Shown one piece after another: positions 25,820 through 35,000 of a stretch of DNA of 64,000 nt. The notes under the pieces were generated by a model that was not told the DNA's origin, did no database searches, and saw only the letters and a list, made by a program, of their open reading frames with translations. The stretch lies in contig JAHBYA010000012.1 in the NCBI GenBank assembly GCA_019636195.1, positions 1 through 64,000 on the forward strand, in the 5' to 3' direction. A program made the translations under genes and the position numbers. The stretch's first letter is position 1. Every line of letters begins with the position of its first letter. The DNA comes from Planctomycetota bacterium (GTDB lineage: Bacteria; Planctomycetota; UBA8742; UBA2392).

Positions 25820-28800
25820 ATGAGCCAGAGGACGTTGCTGATCTCGCTTGGCGCTTGCGCCGCTTTGCTGCTGTTGGCTGCGGGCGTCTTCTTTGTCGGG
25901 CCTGAAGTTGGTTTGTTCGGGCCCACCGGTTCACGAAACGATGCATTGGGGCGTTCGAACACGCCAGGCCCTGACGGGCCGGGCTACATCGGCGTTGATC
26001 AGCACGGCGAGTACGAAGTCGATGCCGACGGCAAGCGCGTTTACCGCGACGCGCAAGGCCGCTACGAAATCGGCCCCGACGGCAAGCGCATCTACCGCGA
26101 TCAGCAGGGCCGCCGTTACATCATCGGCCCCGACGGCAAGCGCATCTATCTGGACGAAGCAATCAAAGGCAACCAGGGAGCCCCGGCCGTAAGGTCGGGG
26201 CCTGAAGGAAGCACCGCCGGCCCCGGCCCCGGTTCACGCGGCGAAAGTGATCCCGACGCCGAAGAAGAGAAACCAAAGCCTGCGTCACTCAGCGGCCACG
26301 TGCAGGACGACAACGGCAACCCCTTTCCCGGCGCCAGCGTCATGGCCGGCGACAAATGGGCCCGGTCCGACGATGAAGGCAACTTTCAGTTCAGCGAGTT
26401 GCCCTCACAGGTGCCGCTGACCGTGCTGGCCAGCGACGGCAAAGGCAACGCCAGCAAGCCCGTAAACACCAAGCTCGCGCCCGGCCACACCCGTCTGCCA
26501 AGCCCGTTGGTGCTGCCGCGCGACACCAGCATTCGCGGCTATGTGCGCACGCCGGATAACGCGCCGGTATCGGGCGCGACCGTGCTGCTGCAAACGGCCA
26601 GCGGCCATGCGATTACAGTCAACGGCAGCCAGACCACGCAGGGCGACGGCTACTTTGAGTTCAAGAATCTCTTGCCGGTGGCGTACCGCGTGCAGGTCAC
26701 GCGCGACGGCTACACACCGCGCATACTGAACAACGTGATCCCGCCGATGCAGCTTGAGGTTGAACTCACGCCCGGCGCAGCCATCAGTGGCACCGTGCGT
26801 GCCCAGGGCGGCGAGCCTGTGGCAAACGCCCGTATCGCCTGCGACTTCCACGCCGAGCCCGCCCAGCACTTTCACACGGAAGCCTTTACCGACGAAGCGG
26901 GCTTCTACGCCGTGAAGTGCCAGCCGGAAAGCCAGCACAACACAATCACCGTGGTTGCCGCCGGCTTTGTGTCGCAGAACCGCACGCTGGTCAAGAGCGC
27001 CGCCAGCGGCGTTGACTTTACGCTGAAGCCCAGCGGCAACGTTGTGCTACGCGGCCGACTGCTGGCCAAGGACGGCCTGCCGATCACACAGGCAACTTTC
27101 AAAGCCGCCGACAACACCGGCAAGAACGTCAAGGTGACCCAGAGCGTCGGGCCCAATGCCGAAGGCTACTTCTGGTGCGAGGTTGAGCCCGCAGGCACGC
27201 GGCTGGTCGTCAGCGCGCCCGGCAAAGCCAACGTGACAGCCGACTACGCGCCGCAACCGGGCGGCGAAGTCGATCTGGGTGTGCTGTACATGGACGGCGG
27301 CTATGCCGTGTACGGCGTGATTCGCGAAGCCGGTGACAACGGCGTGCCGATCAAGGGCGCCGATGTAAGCGTGGGACCGAACAAGGTGACGACCGGCCAG
27401 GACGGCAAGTACCGCATTGAGGGCGTAGGCACCGAAACGTTTATCATCCGCGTGCTGCACCCTGCTTACTTGGGCAGCGCGGTCAACGTGACCCCCGTGT
27501 CCGGCCAATATGAAATCGAGCGCGACATTGAACTCAGCAAAGCCGCGTTCGAAGCGCGCGTGCTGGTCAAGCTCGCGGACGGCACGCCGCTGGCCGGCGT
27601 GAAGGGCACCCTCACCGCCTACGGCCAGACAAAGACCAGCGGGCAGGACGGGCTGCTGCACTTTACAGGCCTGAGCGCAATGACGATTGACGCGGTGTTT
27701 GAAAAGCCCGGCTACGCCAAGATCAGCACCAAGATCAAGGCCGACGTCGGCGACAAGGTGGCAAGCGCGCCGCCCCAGGAAGTAATCATGACGCCCGGCG
27801 CCGTGCTCAGCGGCGTGTGCACCAGCTCAACCAGCTCGATCCCTGCCGCAAGCAACGTCGAAGTGTGGGACACAAGCAAGCTGGTCGTCACGCTGCAGAC
27901 AGACACACAGGGCCGCTACCAGACTGACGCGCTGCCTTTGGGCACTTACTACGTTGCCCTGCCTGACTACGGCTACGCGCCGCGCATGGTTGAACTCACT
28001 GAAGAAGGCGCCGAGCTGAATCTTGAAATCGGCCCCCTGAGCCACATCCGCGGCCGCATGCTGCGCAGCAACGGCCAGCCCCACGCCAACGCGGGCGTGT
28101 ACATTTACCGGCGCGACAACGTGTATTGGGGGGCGACGATTCACACCGGCCCCGACGGACGCTACGAAGTCAGCAACCTGTGGCCCGGCGAATGGGTGTT
28201 CTGCGCCTTGAAGTCGCAGGGCGACACAGCCGCACAGTTTGCCGTGCACGTCAGCGTCACCAAGGCCGGCTGGAACGACATCAATATCGACCTGCCGCAG
28301 ATCACGGGCGTGATGCGCGGCCGCGTGACTTACCCCGGCGGCGCGCCGGTCAAGCGGGCGCGCGTGGCCGTGACCAATCTCAGCGCGCAGTTTGAGCGCG
28401 CCCTGCTGGCGGCTTACGTGGTGACCGACGATGACGGCTGGTACACCGCCGAGCGGCTGGAAAACGGCGCAACCATGATCGCGCGCGTGGGCGGCTACGC
28501 CGACGATGCCGATACCGGGACGGCGTTCAGCGAGCAGGTGGTGATTCCGTCGGACGACACGCCGGTGGAGGCGCACATTGAAGTTGCCCCCGGCGGCGTT
28601 GCGTTTCGCGTGAACTGGCGGCGCGCCGACGGCGGGCCGGTGATCAGCGGCGGGCCGCTGGCTTACCTGTTTGATTTGCAGGGGCGCATGAGCGGCTTGT
28701 ACTTCGGCGGCGGCAGATACACCGGCCATGTGGATTTGCGCGACGTGGTGCCCGGCGAGTACACGCTGGTGGTCACGCACCGCGGCTGCAAGCGCGCCAT

Positions 28801-28882
28801 CCTGCAATTCACGGTGGGCAGCGCGGCGCCGACAGGGCTGGAAGTGCTCATTGAAGTTGAAAACCGCACGGGGAACGAATGA
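25820..28882 (+). CDS. Membrane-anchored multi-carboxypeptidase-regulatory-domain protein
   Basis: A 1020-aa protein. Residues about 4-27 are an N-terminal signal anchor (LLISLGACAALLLLAAGVFF). Three copies of DGKR[IV]Y-x-D then follow (about 70-115: DADGKRVYRD, GPDGKRIYRD, GPDGKRIYLD). The rest is a string of carboxypeptidase-regulatory-like (Ig-fold) domains, each with a GxV-D-x-x-GxPxxGA pattern: LSGHVQDDNGNPFPGASV, IRGYVRTPDNAPVSGATV, ISGTVRAQGGEPVANARI, IRGRMLRSNGQPHANAGV and MRGRVTYPGGAPVKRARV. No enzyme domain is seen, suggesting a periplasmic or surface scaffold. A repeat hairpin lies in frame at 26179-26203. The ATG has no obvious ribosome-binding site. Its stop overlaps the next ATG (ATGA), so the two are translationally coupled. 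Divergent from the repeat protein at 23340-25727. Confidence 0.85.
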   Translation: MSQRTLLISLGACAALLLLAAGVFFVGPEVGLFGPTGSRNDALGRSNTPGPDGPGYIGVDQHGEYEVDADGKRVYRDAQGRYEIGPDGKRIYRDQQGRRYIIGPDGKRIYLDEAIKGNQGAPAVRSGPEGSTAGPGPGSRGESDPDAEEEKPKPASLSGHVQDDNGNPFPGASVMAGDKWARSDDEGNFQFSELPSQVPLTVLASDGKGNASKPVNTKLAPGHTRLPSPLVLPRDTSIRGYVRTPDNAPVSGATVLLQTASGHAITVNGSQTTQGDGYFEFKNLLPVAYRVQVTRDGYTPRILNNVIPPMQLEVELTPGAAISGTVRAQGGEPVANARIACDFHAEPAQHFHTEAFTDEAGFYAVKCQPESQHNTITVVAAGFVSQNRTLVKSAASGVDFTLKPSGNVVLRGRLLAKDGLPITQATFKAADNTGKNVKVTQSVGPNAEGYFWCEVEPAGTRLVVSAPGKANVTADYAPQPGGEVDLGVLYMDGGYAVYGVIREAGDNGVPIKGADVSVGPNKVTTGQDGKYRIEGVGTETFIIRVLHPAYLGSAVNVTPVSGQYEIERDIELSKAAFEARVLVKLADGTPLAGVKGTLTAYGQTKTSGQDGLLHFTGLSAMTIDAVFEKPGYAKISTKIKADVGDKVASAPPQEVIMTPGAVLSGVCTSSTSSIPAASNVEVWDTSKLVVTLQTDTQGRYQTDALPLGTYYVALPDYGYAPRMVELTEEGAELNLEIGPLSHIRGRMLRSNGQPHANAGVYIYRRDNVYWGATIHTGPDGRYEVSNLWPGEWVFCALKSQGDTAAQFAVHVSVTKAGWNDINIDLPQITGVMRGRVTYPGGAPVKRARVAVTNLSAQFERALLAAYVVTDDDGWYTAERLENGATMIARVGGYADDADTGTAFSEQVVIPSDDTPVEAHIEVAPGGVAFRVNWRRADGGPVISGGPLAYLFDLQGRMSGLYFGGGRYTGHVDLRDVVPGEYTLVVTHRGCKRAILQFTVGSAAPTGLEVLIEVENRTGNE
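26179..26203. repeat. AGCCCCGGCC-GTAA hairpin within coding sequence
   Basis: CCCCGGCC, GTAA loop, GGTCGGGG (8 bp with one G-T pair), flanked by AG and CCT. It lies in frame inside the 1020-aa protein gene, between the DGKRIY repeats and the first regulatory domain. The wording matches the hairpins at 22236 and 29206, suggesting a repeat that became part of the linker. Confidence 0.5.
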
Positions 28883-29208
28883 CAAGCAAACAAGGATTGG
28901 GGCTTGGGCTGTTGTGCGGCATCGCGGCGGGCACGGTCGCTTGCGTGGCGGTGGTGTTCTGGTCCGGCCAGCAATTGAAAGACGCGCAGAAAGACGCCTA
29001 CGAGCGCGGCATCCTGGACGCAAGCAAAGCCTCCCAGAACACCGAACCGATTTCGCTGCAGCTAAACGCCGCCATGCTGAAGGAAAACGGCGAGTTGCAC
29101 GAGGCGCTCAAGGCCGCCCGTGAGAAACTTGAGCCCGTCGCCAAGCGCACCGACCTGCCCGCCGAAGCCAGGCAGGCCGTGGAAGAAGCCATCGAAGCCC
29201 TGAAATAG
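28879..29208 (+). CDS. Small single-span membrane protein with coiled coil
   Basis: A 109-aa protein: one transmembrane helix at about residues 7-29 (LGLGLLCGIAAGTVACVAVV) followed by a charged helix likely to form coiled coil (NAAMLKENGELHEALKAARE, EARQAVEEAIEALK). It starts within the stop codon of the large regulatory-domain protein (ATGA), so the two are cotranslated and may form a complex at the membrane. Function is not recognised. Its TAG stop is the first three bases of the palindromic element at 29206-29308. Confidence 0.72.
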   Translation: MTSKQGLGLGLLCGIAAGTVACVAVVFWSGQQLKDAQKDAYERGILDASKASQNTEPISLQLNAAMLKENGELHEALKAAREKLEPVAKRTDLPAEARQAVEEAIEALK

Positions 29209-29308
29209 CCCGGCACGTAAGGACCGGGCGTGAGTGAGCGCGGCAAGGCTGTTCGCCATCCGAATGGCTGTGATCCCCGCACCCAGCCGGTGCTTAGGCG
29301 CCGGGCTA
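29206..29308. repeat. Palindromic element spanning exactly the gap between two stop codons
   Basis: Outer arms TAGCCCGGCAC (29206-29216) and GCGCCGGGCTA (29298-29308) are complementary at 10 of 11 positions. Inner hairpins include GCCCGG/CCGGGC with a GTAA-containing loop and AGCC-AT.../ATGGCT. The first TAG is the stop of the small membrane protein; the last CTA is the stop (TAG, minus strand) of the ECF fusion gene. On the plus strand it is followed by CTTTTT, so it may also act as a terminator in both directions. Confidence 0.75.
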
Positions 29309-31900
29309 CTTTTTCCTGATCAGCCGCTCATCCTCGAGCATGGCCACAAACTGAGCCATCCACCGGTCGGCGGGCAGGGCCCACGCCGGTCGCTTGCCCA
29401 ATGGCGGTTCCGGTACATGGGGTCGGTTGAAGGCCCTGCGCAATCGCGAGTCGCTCTCGACCGCCGATTCGGGCCAGCGCGAAGACAGCACCAGCACCGG
29501 CTGCGATATGGGGGTGCCGGATCTGAACTCGTACTTTGCCAGCCGCTGGATCGGATGGGCGTGAAAGAACGTCGTCTGGGACAACATTGGCGCCTGGCGC
29601 GCATACGCGTCTTGCGGCGCACTTCCGGCGCCATCAGCAGACAACCAGCCCGTCGTGGTCGCGTCCCCGGCTTCAAACGCTGGCCAGCCCTTTGTTGGGC
29701 GAATGCGCCCTTGCAGGTCGTTGATTGCGATGCGCGCGGCGGGCCCGAGCTTGCTTTCATCCTGCTCGTCACCCTTCAGGGAAGCGATGATCTGGTCAAC
29801 GGACTCCCAGGAGTCGAGCGCGGCAAAGGCAACGCCGGACTCTGAAACATGGCACAGTTCTGCGCCTACGGGCGCCACGCAGCCCTGCGCCAGCACGCCG
29901 TACTGCTTCAGGCCAAGCTGTCGGATCACCAAGTCAAGGTCTGCTGCAAGGCTCTCCGCCCAATCGCCGGACTCCTGGCGATCCATGTCGTCTCGCCAGC
30001 CGCTGTACTCAACCAGATAGCAGCGGAAGTGCGCGTCGGCCTCGATCATCCACGGCAGCCAGTGTTCAGCGTTCACGTCAGGGCCGCAAAGCACGACCAG
30101 CGGATAGGCGTGCGCCCTTGGACCGTACACGTCAATGGTGGTCACGTCCCAGCTTCGGTCCTGAACTTTGTACGTGCGGCGCAGCTTCATCAGGGCGTCG
30201 GGTTTGACGTCTTTGCCGCGCAGCTTCTTCTCAATCTTCGAACGTTCCTTGGAGTCAACGAACCCGGCCCGTGCCAGGTTTTCAAGCGCGATGCGCAGGT
30301 TGCGCAGGATCATTGCGTCGGGCTCGCGCTTGCGCTCAAGCTGGTCGGCGGCATCAAGCAGGACCAGGGCGCGCTGGCGATTCTCGTTGCTGCCGTAATC
30401 ACCGCGTACATAGCCCATCTCTAGCAGGAATGTCGCCACCAGCTCGCTTGCAACGCTTGAATGCTGGCGGATCCAGATGGCAACGCCCTTTTCCCACTTT
30501 TTCTGTTCAACCCAATGCGGGTTGCGAAACATGGCGTGCACAAGCTTTGGGCCAACGACGCCGTCGCGTATCTCCCACAGCAGTGCTTCCAGAACCTCCA
30601 GGCACCGCTTCTCGGACTGAGCCATGATCCAGTTCAAACTGAAGCGCTGGTGCGCCGCGCAGGGAGATGCCAACGCCTGCATGATCGCCGGCACTAGGTC
30701 AGCGTCGCCGCTGGGCAGGCTCAACAAGACCTTGAAGCGTTTCTCGTCATCTGACCTTGGGTCATTCCACGCTTTCTCGAATACGCGCAGTGCGGCTGCA
30801 ACGTGCGCCGGGCCCAGCGACTTCAACTCCTTGACGTACTTCGGCGGCCAGTCGGCCAGCCACAAAACCGGCGAGCGCGACAGGTCCTTGGACTCTTGCC
30901 AGGCGGGTGTGCGGCCTTCGCCTCCACCATCGTCTGTCGGTGCATTCGGGATCTTAATGATGGCCCCGTGCGGCCCGCCCTGACCCGTTTCCCCCGACTG
31001 CACCGACGATCCACCATCCGCCGGTGGTTGGCGGCCTGACGCGTCGCTTGGCTCGGGCGGCTGGCCCTGGATTCCGTTGGGCTTGCGACCGGGGCCTTCT
31101 GCTTCATCGGGCGACGAACTGGCCTTCTTTCGGGCAGCTCTCTGCGGAGTTTCCGATGTCTCTGTGGTGCCCTTGCCGACTTCGTCCAGCCGCGGGCTTG
31201 GGCGAAACTGGTCCTGCATCAGCACCAGCAACAGCGCCGCGATCGCGAGCAGCGCCGCCGTGCCTAGCGCCAGAATCTTGGCTTTGCTGGTCGCCACTGC
31301 CGCGGTGGCCGCCGTGGCCGCATACTGCTGCACGCCGGCTGTCCATGCGATCTGCGCAGTGGTTAAGCCACCCGGCGGCATGGCAATCGGCAGCGCCGCC
31401 AGCGCCAGTGTGATTTCTTCTTCGCGGGCGTTCAGCCTTTCGCGCATGTTGTCCAGGCCGCGCCGCACGCGGGCCTTGAGCGTGTTCAGGGGCACGCCCG
31501 CGATGTCTGCGGCCTGTTGCTGCGTGAACCCGCTCAGGTGCGTCAGCACAATCGCCTCGCGCTGGTCATCCGGCAGCAACTGCAACGCTTCATCCAGCAG
31601 CCGCGAAAGCTCCGCCCGTTCGGGCCGGCGGTCGATGCTCATGGCGGAATCCTCGCTAAGGGGCGCGTGGCTGCGCATTGCGCGTTTGCGGCGCAGATTG
31701 CGGGCTTCGTTCGTGAGTATGCCCGCAAGCCAGGGCCAGGTGTCGCGCGGTGCGTGCGCGGCTTTGCGCCAGGCGATGATCAGGCTTTGTTGCACAAGAT
31801 CGTCGGCGTCGGCGGCATTGCCGGAAAGGCTGATCGCCAGGCGCCACGCCTGCTCGGCGTGCATGCTTACGCAATTCTCGACCAGCAGCAGCGCGTCCAT
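29306..31900 (-). CDS. ECF-type sigma factor fused to a membrane helix and hydrolase-like C-terminus
   Basis: An 864-aa protein. The N-terminus is an ECF sigma factor: region 2 at about 10-75 (ADADDLVQQSLIIAWRKA, TWPWLAGILTNEARNLRRKR) and region 4 at about 100-155 (LLPDDQREAIVLTHLSGFTQ, IAGVPLNTLKARVRRGLDNM). A transmembrane helix follows at about 206-228 (ILALGTAALLAIAALLLVLM), then a Pro/Gly/Ser-rich linker, an all-helical section, and an alpha/beta-hydrolase-like domain (YPLVVLCGPDVNAEHWLPWM, YGVLAQGCVAP). The position of the nucleophile elbow reads AQGCV, so the usual Ser is missing and the domain may only bind. The ATG at 31900 has GAGGG upstream. It is divergent (114 bp) from a giant kinase, a likely partner. 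Its stop lies in a palindromic element. Confidence 0.83.
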   Translation of the reverse strand: MDALLLVENCVSMHAEQAWRLAISLSGNAADADDLVQQSLIIAWRKAAHAPRDTWPWLAGILTNEARNLRRKRAMRSHAPLSEDSAMSIDRRPERAELSRLLDEALQLLPDDQREAIVLTHLSGFTQQQAADIAGVPLNTLKARVRRGLDNMRERLNAREEEITLALAALPIAMPPGGLTTAQIAWTAGVQQYAATAATAAVATSKAKILALGTAALLAIAALLLVLMQDQFRPSPRLDEVGKGTTETSETPQRAARKKASSSPDEAEGPGRKPNGIQGQPPEPSDASGRQPPADGGSSVQSGETGQGGPHGAIIKIPNAPTDDGGGEGRTPAWQESKDLSRSPVLWLADWPPKYVKELKSLGPAHVAAALRVFEKAWNDPRSDDEKRFKVLLSLPSGDADLVPAIMQALASPCAAHQRFSLNWIMAQSEKRCLEVLEALLWEIRDGVVGPKLVHAMFRNPHWVEQKKWEKGVAIWIRQHSSVASELVATFLLEMGYVRGDYGSNENRQRALVLLDAADQLERKREPDAMILRNLRIALENLARAGFVDSKERSKIEKKLRGKDVKPDALMKLRRTYKVQDRSWDVTTIDVYGPRAHAYPLVVLCGPDVNAEHWLPWMIEADAHFRCYLVEYSGWRDDMDRQESGDWAESLAADLDLVIRQLGLKQYGVLAQGCVAPVGAELCHVSESGVAFAALDSWESVDQIIASLKGDEQDESKLGPAARIAINDLQGRIRPTKGWPAFEAGDATTTGWLSADGAGSAPQDAYARQAPMLSQTTFFHAHPIQRLAKYEFRSGTPISQPVLVLSSRWPESAVESDSRLRRAFNRPHVPEPPLGKRPAWALPADRWMAQFVAMLEDERLIRKK

Positions 31901-32014
31901 GAAGCCCTCAACCCTTACCGTCGCGAGGCCGGCGGCTGGGTGCATGAATTCTAAGAAATTCTGCGGGCAAGCGGCCCTGTATTCAGTGGCGCTTGTAATT
32001 CATACTGGCAGTGA

Positions 32015-35000
32015 ATGAGCGACCCGAATCGGTTAAGTCGCGCGATCACCCTCCTGCCGCTGCCCTTGGCGCAAACGTTGCGCCGCGCGGTTAATGCCAA
32101 GTCGCCGCAAGAGCAGCACAACGGCGCGTACTACTTTTTTGAATCGGCGCTGAAGCTGGCTGCCAGCGCCCAGGTGGGCGTATATCTGTCCGTCGATTGC
32201 CCCGACGCGCAAGTTAACAAGCTGCTTGAGTCGTTGACGCGGCCATCGGTCGGACAATGGCTGCAACTGCTGCGCGAGGTCAGTCGCGTGCTGGGCGCGC
32301 GCAAAGACATGTCGTTGCTGCCGCTGTCCGGCGCGCATGAGCGCCTGACTGCCAAGGCGCCCATGCCCGCGTCACAGGCCTTTCTGAAGTTCGCGGCACA
32401 GGCTTCCGGCGGGACCGAGAACCGCACACAACTGCGCGTGCTGGACGTGCTGGACGGCATTGTCGCCTACCGCAACCAGGAGCTTGGCCACGGCGCCCAG
32501 CGCGAGCGCGCCTTCTATGCCGAAGCTGCGCCGCTGCTGGTAGCCGCCGTGCTTGAAGCGCTGGAAACCGCCAAACCCTTCGGTGACCTGCAGCTTGCCG
32601 TCGCGCGCGACGTGCTTGAAGGTGCCAGCCAGAAGGCAAAACGCCGCTACGAGATATTGCGCGGCGACGGCTTGCACCTGCCCCTTGAAGCGCAGCACCC
32701 CGACGACGACAAGATCGCGGCCGGAAGGCTGGTGCTGGCCGCTGGCAACACGCGCGTGCAATTGCATCCGTTGGTGGTCTATGAAATCGACCGCATGGAC
32801 CGCGACCGCGTGGGCTTTTTGAACCAGGTGGGCACGCGCGGCCGCGGCGACACCGCCCAGATCAAGCGCGTTGAGTATCTTGACTACGACAGCGGCGAGC
32901 GCCTTGAGGCCCACGATGCCATCAGCGAGCTTGCTGCGCTGTTGTCACGCGTGCGCGGCGCCAAGGTCACCGCCGAAAGCGTTGACGGCATGACCCGCGC
33001 CGAAGCCGTCATCGACGACGGCACAGCCGCACCCGACACCGGCCAGTGGATCGGCGACTTTGAACTGGTCAGCGAACTGGGCCGCGGCGGTATGGGCATC
33101 GTGTACGAGGCATTGCAGGGCAGCCTGAAACGGCACGTCGCGCTGAAGGTGCTGCCGCCGGGAATTGCGGGCGACCCGATTGCCGTGGCGCGTTTCAAGC
33201 GCGAGATCGCGGCGCTGGGCCGCTGCGACCACCCCAACGTCGTCAAAGTCCTTACGGCTGGACAGGAGGGCGACCGCCACTACTACGCGATGGAGTATGT
33301 GGAAGGCAGCGACCTGGGCCAGATTTTCGGCGTGCTGACGAACTGGCGTATGAAGTCCGGCGGCGACCTGCGCGAGGGGCATCTGCGCGAAGCCATCTCT
33401 AGTGCCCGCAGCAGCCGCGGCGCGCCAAGCAGCGGCAGCGGGCGCAACGCAAAAGCCGAGCAAACACCCGCGCTGCCCCAAAAGGAAGCCGACCTGCCCG
33501 ACATCGCCGAAGGCCGCGACTACTACTCGCGCATCGCCGAGATTCTGGCCGACGCCGCCCGCGGCGTCGATCACCTGCACCAGCACGGCATCATCCACCG
33601 CGACCTGAAACCGGGCAACATCATGCTCACCAGTGACGGCAAGCGCGCGGTGATCATGGACCTTGGGCTGGCGCAGATGCAGGACCGCAGCCTGAGCCTG
33701 ACCGCAAGCAGCGTGAAGATACTGGGCACCTTGCGCTACATGCCGCCCGAGCAGTTGCAGCACAATCTGCTGGAGGTGACGCCAAAGGCCGACGTGTACT
33801 CACTGGGCGCCACGCTGTACGAGCTGTCTGTGCTGGCGCCGATTTTTGATGGCGACAGCGAAGCCAAGCTGATTGCACAAGTCCTGCAACAGGAACCCAA
33901 GCCGCCGCGCAGCATCAACAGCAAAGTGCCGCGCGACCTTGAAACCATCATCAGTGTGGCCACAGCCAAGAACCCCGCCGAACGCTACGCCACAGCGGCG
34001 CACCTGGCCGATGACCTTGAAAGGTTTGCAAAGGGCGAGCCGATCACAGCCAAGCCGCCCAGCACGTTTCATTATCTGAAGCTGTTCTATCGCAAGAACA
34101 AAGGCCTCGTGCGAACGATCGCGGCAGCATTCGTGATCCTGGTGGCGACTGTGACAGTCTTCGTGCAGCAACTGGCAAGCGCGCTGGCCAGCACTGAGCA
34201 GCAAAGGCAAGTGGCCGAGACGCAAAGGCTGGTCGCCGTGGAAGCCGAAACCCGGGCCCGCGACGCGCTGAAGCTGGCCGAGGAAAAGCAAGCCGAAGCC
34301 GAAGACGCGGCAACGGCAGAGGCAAGCGCCCGCAAAGACGCCGACGAGCAACGCACAGTCGCGCAGCAAAAAGCCGAAGAAGCCGAGAAGGCCCTGATCG
34401 CGGCCAACCGCAACCTCGCCCGCGCGTACCTTGAACGCGCCAAGACTGCACAGGAGCAGGGCGACAATCAGGCTGCGCTGGCGTTCATGGCAGAGGCGTA
34501 CAAGCGCGCTCGTCAGTACGCCGGTGACCAGTTGCAGCGCGACGCGATCCAGCACTTGGTGGCGACAGACAGCAAGGCCCCCATGCTGCTGTGGGAGTCG
34601 CCGGCTGCGCCGTTTTCAAACTACTTCGATATGACCGCCTTCGACCTGGATTGGACGGTAGCATGCCGGAGCGAGTTCGGGACGCTAAGGTTCTCAAGCA
34701 TTGTCTCGGGTCAAGCGCTTGCCAAAGTCACGAACGCCCACGTCCAGGAAACGTTGGATATTGAGCCCGGTGGCGGCCATGTGGCGTATGCGACACGCAG
34801 CGAGTCAATCGAAGTGCTCTCGCTTGCCGACGGTTCTAAGGTAGCCGAACTGAAGGGCGTGGGCACCTTGGCTGTACTCAGCTACTTGCGTGATAACCGG
34901 CTCCTGGCTGTGGGGTACGACGGTCGGGTCCGTGTGTACTCAACGCAGGACTGGTCAATCGTTCATGAGACCGTCATTAAAGCCGGAGCGGACATCTGCC

